NCBI GenBank assembly: GCA_037974665.1
Contig: CM075764.1
Location: 120,962,325 to 121,026,324 of the forward strand
Direction: 5' to 3'
DNA from: Ehretia macrophylla
Lineage: Eukaryota; Streptophyta; Magnoliopsida; Boraginales; Ehretiaceae
Length of the DNA stretch: 64,000 bases
In this document: in pieces, positions 36,955-48,200 of the stretch
Position numbering within the stretch: position 1 is the stretch's first letter
Layout: every line of letters begins with the position of its first letter
The notes under the pieces: generated by a model
What the model saw: the letters and a program-made list of their open reading frames with translations, nothing else
What the model was told of the DNA's origin: nothing
Databases searched by the model: none
Translations under genes and position numbers: made by a program

Positions 36955-37140
36955 TTTTATGCTGCAGAAAATTAGTGTAATATCCCAATGCTTTAAAAAT
37001 ATTGTTGAGGGTTTCAAATTTGTGCATCACGTCCTTGAAGAGGGTTTGGGATAAGCAATAGATAGAAAGAACGCTAAAGTTGGATTTGAAATGTATCTTA
37101 CTAAAACGAGGAAGATGATTAAGGAAGAGAAAGATTTATA
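36955..37140 (+). other. Exon-like segment inside Helitron copy 1
   Basis: After a TTTTTTTTATGCTGCAG (pyrimidine tract plus AG, ending 36967), a frame reads KISVISQCFKNIVEGFKFVH and HVLEEGLG before a stop, and a second short frame follows with KVGFEMYLTKTRKMIKEEKD. Copy 2 lacks this segment, so it may be a captured gene fragment. I do not recognise the parent gene, and the frame is interrupted. Confidence 0.3.
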
Positions 37141-39639
37141 GTCAAGAGTCATTCATTGATTTTGTTCGATTTTTGTTGTTTGATGATTTATATATCATGT
37201 CATATTTATGATCTACTGCAAAGTTATTTTTGTACTTTATTTTAATATTATACTTATTTTTGTACTTTATTTTGATATTTTTTAGTACAATATTGCATAT
37301 TTTTTTTGTTGATCTTTCCGAAGAATATTTTTGAAAATAAACTATCCAGGAAGCCAAAAAACTTTCCACGAAATAGAAAAAATTACAATTGCTTTTTGTA
37401 TGCCTAATCATTTCAAAGGGATGATCAATTGAATAACCGATGAAATGCACTAATCTTGATCAGTTATAGATATTCAATCATGGATATTAATAATGGTAAC
37501 TTTAGACATCCAATAATATATTTTTTTTTCATGTACTTCAGCGATTGTTGTTCACATTCATAATTGTAAATTCAGTGATACCTGTAAAGATAAGATTTGT
37601 GAGATATTATTAAATCTATCTATTATAATATTGTAAAGGAACATCCATTATGGCACGTGCAAGCAAATGAACATACTTCAGGGCATAATCGTGATGCCAC
37701 ATATAAACAAATAATCACTCTTACTAAAAAAAAAATTGTCATTAATAAGTTATGCTAAAATTTTTTGTTTTTCCTATCTTCAATATATCTAATAGAACTT
37801 AATCCATATTCACAACTAACTAGTAGATTTATTAAATCAAATTGTACCTTTAGTTTGTATCCTATGTATCTTAGGAATGTATTCTATTTTCATTTAAACT
37901 AATTTAATTTATCTCTATAGATCAAATGACCCTAATGTATGATGTGCAATATTTTTTTTCTTTTGGATTTGTAAAATAGGTGATTTAGTTGTTCAAAAAA
38001 TAAATCTTAAAGTTCAATGACTTTAAGTTGTTGTTATTTATTTTTTAATTAAGTTAGTGTTTACTATTTTGGTTTTTATTTTTTTGACAAATTATTTGAT
38101 ATTAATGCAATTAGATCAAGTTTCGCAAACATTACTGAAAATGATTGTTGATATAACAATAGTAGAATCGGTTTCATTCTATTAAACGCTAATCTTGATC
38201 AATTATAAATTTTCAATCATGGATATTAGTAATGGTAATTTTAGACATCCAATAATGTAATTTTTTTTTTCGTATTCAGCGAACGTTGTTAACATTAATA
38301 ATTGTAACTTTAGTGATACCTGTAAGGATAAGATTTGCGAGATCCTATTAAAACAGGATGAATAGTTGTAATTTTAATATGCAATGTAGACCAAAAAAAT
38401 GAGACAAACATTCTAAAATATATTTTAAATGCTAAAAATATTCCTCCAAATATGATAAATAACCACAATAGAATTGCTTTGACTTGTGTCATCGATCTTA
38501 TTATGTTAATTTATTTATCTAATTATATACCACACATTTTCTAATACCTAGTATTGAAACTATGTATTGAATTCGAAAATTCCTATTTGTAGTTCAACAA
38601 TCAATTAGAAGTTCATATAGACCTTGCTTGAATGAGATATAGTCAGACTTCTAATTCATCCATCCACAATAAGAGATATGAAATAGTAGGGCAATTGAGA
38701 GTTAGTTAATATTAATTATGCTCACAGTTTGGGACAAATAATGCAATCTTCCCAAGTTAATCCAACTTACCTCATTGGGAAGTATTTTTAAAATTCACGA
38801 AATGCTATATGAGTATATTTCTATCTTATGATTTTCATTTGTTGTATTTCAAAATGGAGTTGAAAAAATGCATATGGTAAGTTTCATAAAATACAACTTA
38901 TTTAGCATATATAATTCCATTACAACGAGACTTATTCTTCAGAATTCTCATTATTGTTGTCCTAATTTTTTGGATAATATGATTTCACTATTTTATATTT
39001 CACTTTTGGATAATATAAATTCACTTTTTTATATTTCACTTTTAATTATTACTAACTCTCAAATAGGGACCACTGGAGCATGATGAATGTAGGAACAAGA
39101 AGAAAATCTAGGATGCTAGACTAGTGCTTGTGAAGAGAATAATAATCAAATCTAATTTATATTTTCAATGTCTTGACACACAATTTTCTTCGTTAGTCTA
39201 TCTAACTAACGCCATGGCAAATGTTAGGACTCCATTGAGAGAAATTTAAATTGGTGAATGTATGAAACCATTTATGAACACTTTGATTTGTTTTATCTTT
39301 TATAAATATCAACATATTTATGATGTTTTGCAGCATAATTTTTTTCTCAAATGTCTACTTTTATATTTGAATCACATAAAAAAAAATCTTTCTGAAACCT
39401 TGGTCTACTAAATAAAGGTGTCAATCTTCAAGTCTAATGAAAACATTAAAAAATTATTATTCTTATCAATGTTTTCTCATATTGAATTTATTTTTTATGT
39501 TCTTATAGGATTTTACTTTTTATTTTTTTCAACGTATTCATGTTTTCTAAGAAAAAAATAAAAAATTTTCTTCACTAATGATGGGAAAAGATTTTCTCAA
39601 TACAGAATAAGAGAAGATGGATGAACTATTATAAAAAAC

Positions 39640-40420
39640 GGAATTGAGCTCGATAATTGATGTCATTCTTTATTACTCAATGTTTCTCCTAAAATATCAT
39701 GCTCATATCAACGTGGACGATATATGTATGACAATTGCAATTAAATATTTATTCAAATATACTCCCAAGGGTCACAATCGAGTGATAACAGCTCTATATC
39801 ATAGACCTGTAAATGGAGAATAATCTCAACTTGGTGATGATATTAAAATTTATTATGATTGCATGCAAATATCCCCTGGTGGGGCTGCTTGGGATTTTTT
39901 TTTGCCTTTGATATTCATTTTATATGTCCAACTGTACAAGACTATCATTTCATCTTTCGTTAAAAAATAGCTATTTATAAGGATAATGAATCAAACGGAG
40001 AAGTTGAAAGAATTTAATATTTGAAACTTGGATGAAGGCAAATAAGGATATGAGGAAGCCGACGAGCTAATGTATTCAAAGTTCCAAACAAAATTTATTT
40101 ACAAAGAATGTGAGCATAAGTGATATCCAAGATTAAAAAGTTTGTTATTAGAAGAATATCACACGTGCCTCTAGTCAACATGGAGGATTATTATCTTAGT
40201 ATCCTAACGTTAAGGAAGCTTTTTGTGCACTCAGTTTAGTAGAAAATGCATAGAGAATATTGACAGAATAAATGAAACAAATACTTGAAAATTATAGTTA
40301 TATATAAGAAGACTTTTTGCAACTCTATTGATATAAAATAATATGACCAGGTTAGAACATGTATGGGAGAGTTACATAAAAATGGTTGATGATCTTCTAA
40401 ACTGACAAAAACTAAGAGTT
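39640..40420 (+). pseudogene. Helitron Rep protein, C-terminal side, decayed
   Basis: The reading on the plus strand near 39660-39790 gives FLLKYHAHINVDD then AIKYLFKYTPKGHNRV, which matches the conserved Helitron region with LLxKYxAHINVE and IKYLFKYxxKG. Further on come DIKIYYDCMQISPGGAAWDFF (RYVSAxEAxWRIF region), and in shifted frames LDEGK, YSKFQTKFIYK and HVWESYIKMVDDLL. Many stops and frameshifts are present. An active version would carry rolling-circle replication functions. The mirror copy is at about 57.9-58.6 kb on the other strand. Confidence 0.82.
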
Positions 40421-40559
40421 TATTTTTTTTTTGTTTTTTTTATCATATATACAGAGAATAAACATTTTTGCACTTCACAATTCTTTTTAAAGTTTTTATA
40501 AATTATTGAAATATTTGATTTGTTAAATATCGATTCTTGGAGTGATATACATCGGATGA

Positions 40560-40790
40560 CTATGATCTCATCTAACCAAAGTTTGTCCTTAAATTCTAGC
40601 AAATACAATTTTGTTTGGTTGTAAGTTTTTCCATGACTATAAATAAAAGTCAGGATCAAACTCTTTCCCACATTGGTTTAATATTTTTCAAAATCTGTCT
40701 CCAGTCACGAGCTACTATATATTACACTTTCAAGAGTGACAAGTAAAAAAAGATTAAAGATTTTGATAATGACAAAGTATTAAGAACTAC
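40560..40790 (+). pseudogene. Helitron PIF1-type helicase, C-terminal end, decayed
   Basis: The plus-strand frame near 40711-40790 reads ELLYITLSRVTSKKRLKILI, matching the conserved C-terminal helicase motif QLYVALSRVTSRxGLKILI. Upstream, the IGLFPTLV-like stretch at about 40660-40700 (FFKICLQSR) is in other frames. It is clearly degraded. The matching region in the inverted copy is at about 56010-56110. Confidence 0.85.
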
Positions 40791-41596
40791 AACTAATGTG
40801 ATTTTCAAAAAAGTATCAAAATAATAAATTAGGCAAGTATGTATTTTTTTATTATTTTCATTGTAGATTTGATTTTATTTAACATGTTTATGTTCTTTAT
40901 TCATTATTTTTTACCTTATAATGTAATGGTAGCAATAAAAATATAGTCTTATGCTGTATGACTTTTCAGGTGATTTGCTCAGCTATTTGAATTTTGCTTA
41001 GATTATATAGCAAATTTACTTCAAATATTACTAATGTATTCCAAACTAATGAGACATGTTTATGAATTGAAAACGATAGCAAATTTGTGTCAATTTGAAC
41101 TCATTACAGCCACTAGTTATAAGTTGCTAGGTAGTCTATAATAATTTTTAGAGTATATGTTCATGTTATTCATGTTCAACTAATAATTTTTTTTTGTGTA
41201 ATATGAAGTATTACAGCATATTCTTTGACCATTGGATCATTCAACTTCTAATGGTAAGAGATGAATTTACAAGTAGATCACATGTGTAAAGAGTAAGCAT
41301 GACGTAAAATTAGGACGAGACAGATGTGAATTTTGTGAAAACAACAATTTGAAGAAATGAGATACATGTATTTTTTGAAAAGTCTGATCTTTGTTAAATA
41401 GTAATACTTACTGTCACATTTTTCAAAAAATAAATACTTACTTTATTTGGTTTCTTTAATAATGATATATTACTTAGAGTAACTGCATATTATAGTTTTT
41501 CAATAGTATAATTAGAAAGTTGAATAGATTGATTTCATATTACATATATTTAGTGTACATATGCTGTACCTGTGCATTACACGGGTACATCACTAT

Positions 41597-42384
41597 TATT
41601 TCTCTAGCCTATTTTCCATCTTTACTTTTCCTTTCATGGATAAAAAAAAAAAAAAAATCAATCCTATTGCCTCTGTATTTGAGATTTCAAATTCATCTTA
41701 TAACAACATCAGGTGATTCAACTCAACTCAATTCCTTAGCATGCGTATAACGATTTTATGAAGATTTTTCAATAATTTTCCAACTTTTTTCCTAGTCAAA
41801 GTCGTTTTCAAACTTAGACCAAAATGGTTTTGAATCATTTGAACATCCCAATCCAAAAGGATATTTGCAGCCTAAGCAATGTTTGGTGAGTAGGTGATAT
41901 TCTAACTCATTTTTAACACTCTTCCTACCAAACTTTTATCTTGTTGATTTTGGAATATTCTAACTCATTTTTTTTTTCTTCACCAACTCTTGCTTGTTGC
42001 AAATGAATAAAATACTGACAATAATAACTAAATTCAAACATTTCTACAAATTCTAATTTGACATCTTTTCTCATAATAATACGTCGTTGTAATATTACGA
42101 AAAGAACAAATAGATGATCGAGTAATCTAAACTGTCGAGTAATTTTTTATTAAATAAACAATTTGACTTGAGAAGAGTATATGACCGGATTGAATCGGAG
42201 CGGTAAAAGCGGGTGTCATTTCGTCGTATCGGCCAACTACAAAGTCTACTACAACTGTCAACTCACTGGATCTCCGCGAATCCAAGGGTCCACATTTAAT
42301 GTCTCAGTTAAGCCACAGCCGTCGATCAAGATTACAATGAATCTAGCCCAAAATTAGATAAAAAGGGGAGCTTGAACTTTTTCC
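41597..42384 (+). promoter_or_regulatory. Upstream region of the SAM synthetase gene
   Basis: About 790 bases lie between the Helitron end and the SAM synthetase TATA box. There is no gene. A T-rich segment with two similar ATTCTAACTCATTTTT phrases (about 41900 and 41958) is seen. No well-defined regulatory element can be claimed from sequence alone. Confidence 0.5.
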
Positions 42385-42392
42385 TATATAAA
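42385..42392 (+). promoter_or_regulatory. TATA box of the SAM synthetase gene
   Basis: TATATAAA sits about 60 bases before a splice donor and just before a CT-rich leader (CCGCCACCTCCTCCTCCAAA), which is a typical plant core promoter. Transcription start is inferred at about 42415-42425. Confidence 0.75.
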
Positions 42393-42445
42393 TCTTCACT
42401 CCGCCACCTCCTCCTCCAAAGTAGAAGAAGAACCCTTCTTTGCAG

Positions 42446-43013
42446 GTACCCTTTTCATTTCACGTTCGTAATTTTATCTCGATTCTCAGCTTTTTTCTGC
42501 TAAAAATCTTTTAAAAAATGTTATTTTTTGTGATTTTTTTTTTCTGGGTAGTTAAAAGTTCACATTTTTAGTGTACTTCGTTGATAGTTGAGCTAAAAGC
42601 CTTGGATCTGAGGTATTTGCGTGGTGTTATTGGTGAGAAGTTTTGAGCCTTTTTTTTGTCTTTCTTTGCTTTATGTGAGCAAATGATGTTGCTGTTGTTG
42701 TTATAGTATGATGCAATATTCTTGAATAGTAATCTTCAAAACTGAGTTCTCTTTTTTTTTTTTTTTTTGGGTTTCATCCATGTAAAATCTTTATTCTTGT
42801 TTTTTTCCTTACTATTGCAAATTACCAGCATGGTCATTGAGTGCCTTCTTTGTGAACTGAAGACCAAATGCGCATAACTTTTGTGCTGTATATTACTTGA
42901 TAAATTACTAACACCAATTTCATTTCAAGTTTCAGCGTTTATATTTGATTTTGTTTTACACTATATCATATATGTGTTGAGGGATTGTGGATTTATTTTG
43001 ATTTGCTCTGCAG
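42446..43013 (+). other. 5' UTR intron of the SAM synthetase gene
   Basis: The donor is TTTGCAG then GTACCC (42446) and the acceptor is GCTCTGCAG (ending 43013), 11 bases before the start codon. The intron is T-rich, 568 bases. A leader intron just before the ATG is usual for plant SAM synthetase genes. Confidence 0.85.
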
Positions 43014-43024
43014 TTTGTCTAGAA

Positions 43025-44206
43025 ATGGAGACCTTCTTGTTCACATCTGAATCTGTTAATGAGGGCCACCCTGACAAGCTGTGTGACCAGATCTCTGATG
43101 CTGTGCTCGATGCCTGCTTAGCGCAGGACCCTGAAAGCAAGGTTGCTTGTGAGACCTGCACCAAGACCAACTTGGTCATGGTCTTTGGTGAGATCACCAC
43201 CAAAGCTCAGGTGGACTATGAGAAAATTGTGCGCGACACTTGCCGCTCAATCGGATTTGTATCTGATGATGTGGGGTTGGATGCTGACAACTGCAAGGTC
43301 CTTGTAAACATTGAGCAGCAGAGCCCTGATATTGCTCAGGGTGTCCATGGTCATCTCACTAAGCAACCTGAGGAGATCGGTGCCGGTGACCAGGGCCACA
43401 TGTTTGGTTATGCGACCGATGAGACCCCTGAATTAATGCCCCTTAGCCATGTGCTTGCAACCAAGCTTGGAGCTCGCCTGACTGAGGTTCGCAAGAATGG
43501 TACTTGCCCATGGTTGAGACCTGATGGCAAAACTCAAGTGACCGTGGAGTACTACAATGACAAGGGAGCTATGGTTCCTATCAGAGTTCACACAGTTCTG
43601 ATTTCCACTCAGCATGATGAGACTGTCACAAACGATGAGATTGCTGCTGATCTCAAAGAGCATGTCATCAAGCCTGTGATCCCTGAGAAGTACCTTGATG
43701 AGAGGACCATTTTTCACCTTAACCCATCTGGCCGCTTTGTCATTGGTGGACCTCATGGTGATGCTGGTCTCACTGGCCGCAAGATCATTATTGACACTTA
43801 TGGAGGGTGGGGTGCTCATGGAGGTGGTGCCTTCTCTGGAAAAGATCCAACCAAGGTGGATAGAAGTGGCGCTTACATTGTGAGGCAAGCTGCTAAGAGC
43901 ATCGTGGCCAGTGGGCTTGCTCGAAGGTGCATTGTGCAGGTTTCATACGCCATTGGTGTGCCTGAGCCATTGTCTGTCTTTGTAGACACCTATGGCACTG
44001 GAAAGATCCCTGACAAGGAAATTTTGCAGATTGTGAAGGAAAAGTTTGATTTCAGGCCGGGTATGATTGCCATCAATCTGGATCTGAAAAGGGGTGGGAA
44101 TAACAGGTTCTTGAAGACCGCAGCCTATGGTCATTTTGGCAGAGATGACCCAGATTTCACATGGGAAGTGGTTAAGCCCCTCAAGTTGGAGAAGGTTCAA
44201 GCTTAA
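43025..44206 (+). CDS. SAMS: S-adenosylmethionine synthetase (methionine adenosyltransferase)
   Basis: This single-exon coding region has 393 residues, within the usual 390-394 of plant SAM synthetases. The enzyme joins methionine and ATP to S-adenosylmethionine in the cytosol, feeding methylation, ethylene and polyamine synthesis. Visible signatures: [13 protein letters not shown] with the catalytic-site His15 and Asp17, the ATP-binding GAGDQG at 119-124 within [15 protein letters not shown], and the phosphate-binding [16 protein letters not shown] from about 266. The end, [16 protein letters not shown], is typical. The ATG at 43025 was chosen because it gives [18 protein letters not shown] as in the family; the longer upstream open frame is intron. 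Coding sequence is GC-richer than its surroundings. It converges on the SPL pseudogene. No defect is visible. Confidence 0.97.
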   Translation: METFLFTSESVNEGHPDKLCDQISDAVLDACLAQDPESKVACETCTKTNLVMVFGEITTKAQVDYEKIVRDTCRSIGFVSDDVGLDADNCKVLVNIEQQSPDIAQGVHGHLTKQPEEIGAGDQGHMFGYATDETPELMPLSHVLATKLGARLTEVRKNGTCPWLRPDGKTQVTVEYYNDKGAMVPIRVHTVLISTQHDETVTNDEIAADLKEHVIKPVIPEKYLDERTIFHLNPSGRFVIGGPHGDAGLTGRKIIIDTYGGWGAHGGGAFSGKDPTKVDRSGAYIVRQAAKSIVASGLARRCIVQVSYAIGVPEPLSVFVDTYGTGKIPDKEILQIVKEKFDFRPGMIAINLDLKRGGNNRFLKTAAYGHFGRDDPDFTWEVVKPLKLEKVQA

Positions 44207-45204
44207 TGAAGTCTTCTTAATAGGTGATCACCTACTGGCAATGTGTCGTCAGTTATTTCATTTATTTTTGTTGTGTGTCTGAGTGATAATAGTTAAATAA
44301 CTGTTCAAGTGAAAAACTATAAAGATTTACTAAAAAAAAAATATGGTGGTTTTCTGGCAGCATTTCCACGTATAGCATTAGAGCAGAGATTGGATCAATA
44401 ATAATAACCCAAACCAACAAAAATAGGCGGATGAACTTTAAACCCCCAGGCCCCAGCCAAGGAAAGATGCATACAGAAATTTTTCTGATCAGGGTTAAGT
44501 GTACAAAAAATGGTCCATTTTGCTCGTAGTGAAATACTTGCTTACCTAATAAAATAAATAAATTACTGCACAGACCCAGCCAAGGAAAGACGCATACAGA
44601 AATCTTTCTGATCGGGGTTAAGTGCAACACAATACATAACAACTAAAAATGATTTAAGCAAATAAAATGGTAATGAAATATGACTTGAGCAACACCTCCC
44701 TTTATGTACTTTTACTTTCCTCTATTATTTGGAACTCTATAGCACCATTGATATACATCATACTATTCAAATTTCCAGTAATAATATCTAAAAATACAAA
44801 TATCGCTGCCTCTACATTCTCCTCTACAGACATCTATACTACCTAGTCAACCACCAACCACCAATGTTAGATAAACCTACTTTAGATCGATCCATACTTC
44901 AATAGCTCCCACCTGAACGGTCGGAATACATACAAAACCTCGGGCGAGCTCTTCATTAGCAAACCTACACATTCACAATTATTGAACTCAGGCCAGTTTT
45001 AGGAACAAACATATTGAGTGCCTTTCCTAGTTGCATATTAGGCATTTCTGCTTCTTAATAGAAAGAGGTAGCTAGAGAAAGTACTTCTAGTAGCTAGAGA
45101 AAGTAATTCTAGAAACATCAACCGAATTCTACTCAATGGAAAGGCAATGCACGACTCTGGTTCCCAAAAGAACATGAGAGAACAAACAAAAGGAAAACTA
45201 TCAC
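44207..45204. other. Gap between SAM synthetase and the SPL pseudogene
   Basis: This holds the SAM synthetase 3' untranslated region and then non-coding sequence. The missing C-terminal exons of the SPL gene were sought here on the minus strand and not found. A 50-base direct repeat (44450-44501 and 44574-44624) is the only marked structure. Confidence 0.6.
44450..44624. repeat. 50-base direct repeat pair
   Basis: The segment CCCCAGCCAAGGAAAGATGC... to GGGTTAAGTG at 44450-44501 recurs at 44574-44624 with about five differences. The distance is about 123 bases. Its origin is unknown. Confidence 0.8.
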
Positions 45205-48200
45205 CTCAATGAATCCCCTTTCAGTAACACTTGGTATGGAGCATGGGAAGCTAACTGACTGGATTTGATCACGTTCAGTGTATGAATCAGTTCCTCCCAT
45301 CAACTCAGCACAACTTTTCTGGACTAGATATTTCCCTTCTAGCGCACACTGTAACCTGGAAAAGAAGGCATACAGGAAATTCAATCATCATGCATTGCTT
45401 AATTTTTCTATGCAGCGTGTAGAGAATTATACATGGTCATCCTTAAGATTAAAGCATTCATGTGTACTCTCAGAAAGATACCTTATGGAGGAATTAGATA
45501 ACTTGAAGCCTTTAACTAAAAATCGAACTCCCTCGGAGAGAGAAACAGCAACTGGTTTGATGCTTGATATAGTGCAGCTTCTATAGCTGTTTAGTGGTAA
45601 AGATTTGTCCAGAACCACCTAACCTGCAATAACAAACTGAAATCCTTGTTAGAAGTCAGTAGGTTTTCTCGGATACTGAAATTCATTGGACAAAGAGAAG
45701 CGAAATAAAACAAAATAAGAAATGACCACTAACCATTATATATAAAAGCCACATGATGCTGCACTCGAGTATAAATCCATCCTGTTCTCCAGAAAGAGTC
45801 GGCAGATGCACTAAGGAGCCTTCTCAAACTGGAGCTCAGATCACAGCAAAGCTGCATAGTAGCAAAACAGAAAGTGTTAGGATTATCTTAAAGTCAATAA
45901 TATAAGTTGAGGCATGGTTCAAAGTCAGTTCCTATGAGATCATTCTATAGTGTAATGTCAAAACAGCTCAAGCCCCAATCCAATAAACTCGTAGGTTAAG
46001 TGTTGCCCTTTGCTTTTAAGCTTTATCCAAAAGAAATCCGAGCTTGAGTACCCTTTCTTAATAAAACACAAAACACAGGAAATCCATGTCTAGCTAAGTA
46101 TATGTGCACTCTATTTCTGTCTAAAAGGCTGCAACTCTTCAACATAAATAATGAAGGAAAATCTTACCTCCTCCCAAATGGTCTCATCCATCCGCATGTA
46201 GATAGTTAGTATAATCCAACCAGGTCTAATGTAGCTTTCAATGTCAGTAGGACTGTGTGACAACCAGTCAAGAATCTGCAAATTCATAATGTGTGGCAAA
46301 GTTAAAATTCCAACAGAATAATGCACTAGAATAATTCCAATGGAAGAAAGCATGATATTTCAGCTGCAAAAAAGTTGAATACCTGGTTTCGCAGAACATG
46401 AGGTAAGTCACTAGGATCTTTTCCAAAGAGTTTAAAAACAATCTGATCTGTGCGGCTCTGAAAATTCATTTAGTAAATTGTTGTGAATAGAAAAGTCCTT
46501 TGGGCAAAGTAACAACTTATATATTGATGATAAACATAGATGGAGCATGATTCATCCTGAGTTTTTCATTACAGAATGCATCATCTCTGAACTGAACATA
46601 CACAATATTGATATCTACATCTTATGCCTGTCAACAATCCAAATTAACTGAATTTGGCTGGTAAAGATGCAGAGGGTTGAAAAACAGTTATAGTGAAGAA
46701 GAAACGACAAGAAATATAAACAACAGAGTTGAAAGTTATCATGGGTCAAAGACCTTACTTCTCAAAAAAATCATGGGTCAAAGACCTCAATCTCTACAGA
46801 CAACTTGAAAGTAAATTCGAAATATCAAATGGTAATAACTCAATGAGCACATCAAAATGAATTACGAATAATACCTGGGCCTCCCCACTGGAACTAGATG
46901 GTGACTGAAGATGTGGAAGCTGAATTTCCACTTGTCTGAGGTGGGCTTGACTTGTGATGATCTTGATATAATCATAAAGGGAAGGTAGGAGACACATTCC
47001 TCTGGTTTAAGGTGGCACCACTATTTTGAAGATTTTCCATGCAGTCTTGAGGATCATCATAACCATTATTCAAGTCAATATTATTCAGATTGTCCTTCCA
47101 GCTGTGGTATCTGCACCATTTCCTGAGATGCTTACTTTAGTAGGAAACAGACGAGTGGAATCTGAAGCAGATGGATTTTGTAAATTTATGCCTTTAGCAT
47201 CAACTATCAACATTCTCTTCTGCATCACTTCTTCACATGCACGTGCAACTCCATTTTGCTCATTAGACGGAAGGTCCTGCAATAAATAGAGTTAGGAACT
47301 GAAACAAATTCACAGCTACTTTAGGACCTGTTGTTAGAATGGCACCTTTGCTGGAGTCTCAATAGGCTTCCCAACGTTCTGAAAATCTTGAGATCCCGGT
47401 AGTAATCCAGCCAGGTTTTTCTTGCAAGCGGTGCCAGCAAGATTCGCGAGGTTTCTCAACAGATGGGATAGTAGATCCTGATCCTTGGATTGATCTGAGC
47501 TGTTGGCTGCAATTTGTTCAGAGAAGCAGCACAAATAAATACTCAATGACATGATAGTAGGAAAGATAAACCAGACAAAGCTGCAAATGATAAAAGGGAA
47601 AAACAAGAAAATATGAAAAGATCGTTGTCATTATATCAGACCATATACCCTAAATACTCTTGCTATAGTCCAGAACCACTTCAGAGACATGCTATATTTG
47701 ATGAGTCATAAATAAATCCACAAGAGCTCAATGTTCAGTCAAGAACCTGTTTCTATTTCTTCTTCATATAAAAAGAAAACAATGAGGAATTTAGGCTTAA
47801 TATAGGTGGTGTTGGAATAAGAAACAAAGTTCACTTAGAACACTTTTCCCTTCAGCTTCGGAGAAATGCTAGAAATCTGAGATTCTTTTCTTTTTCATTT
47901 TGAGAAGTAAAGAACTATATTAATACGCACCAAGGGGGTGCAACCCTAAAATATTTACACCAACTACGCAACCTATGTATACATTCTTGTATGTTATCTA
48001 AGTCAACTTTACAAGAGCCCGTAGAAATGTGAGATTTTGGGATCCCACCAGTAAGAACACACTAAGTGAAATTCCTCAGTCCTAAGATTGAAACTTGTGG
48101 CAAGCATAATCTCTAAATGTACAACGAAATAATTACAGCCCCACAGCCATAAGTCTTCATATTTTTCCCTGATAGGTATGAATATAGAATTTCCAAAGCA

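Larger units (their letters stand above)
32553..37614 (+). mobile_element. Helitron copy 1, 3' truncated, split by a solo LTR
   Basis: The sequence from TCTATCTATACCACATG (32553) to 33093 and on from 36857 to 37614 parallels copy 2 (37615 on), with shared blocks such as AAGCAAATGA, ATTTATTAAA, GACCCTAATG, GGATCAAGTTCTACAAAC and GATTGTTGATATAACAATAG. It lacks the Rep/helicase region and stops exactly where copy 2 begins. It contains about 550 bases (36900-37445) that copy 2 lacks. A 3.76-kb solo LTR interrupts it. Confidence 0.7.
37615..41596 (+). mobile_element. Helitron copy 2 with Rep/helicase relics and 3' hairpin end
   Basis: The proposed 5' end is TCTATCTATTATAATATTG after an A (37615). 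The 3' end has a hairpin GTACCTGTG-CATTA-CACGGGTAC (about 41568-41590), then ATCACTAT followed by T; CTAT stands where Helitrons carry CTAG. The sister copy at 55137 keeps CTAG. Between them are decayed Rep and helicase coding regions on the plus strand, in the order expected of an autonomous Helitron. About 4 kb long. Confidence 0.85.

Noticed and set aside
42881-43024. 48-codon upstream extension of the SAM synthetase frame
   Set aside because: It is intron and leader sequence; a splice acceptor ends at 43013 and the family start is at 43025.
43433-44200. Minus-strand open frames under SAM synthetase
   Set aside because: They are shadows of the coding strand with no recognisable motif.
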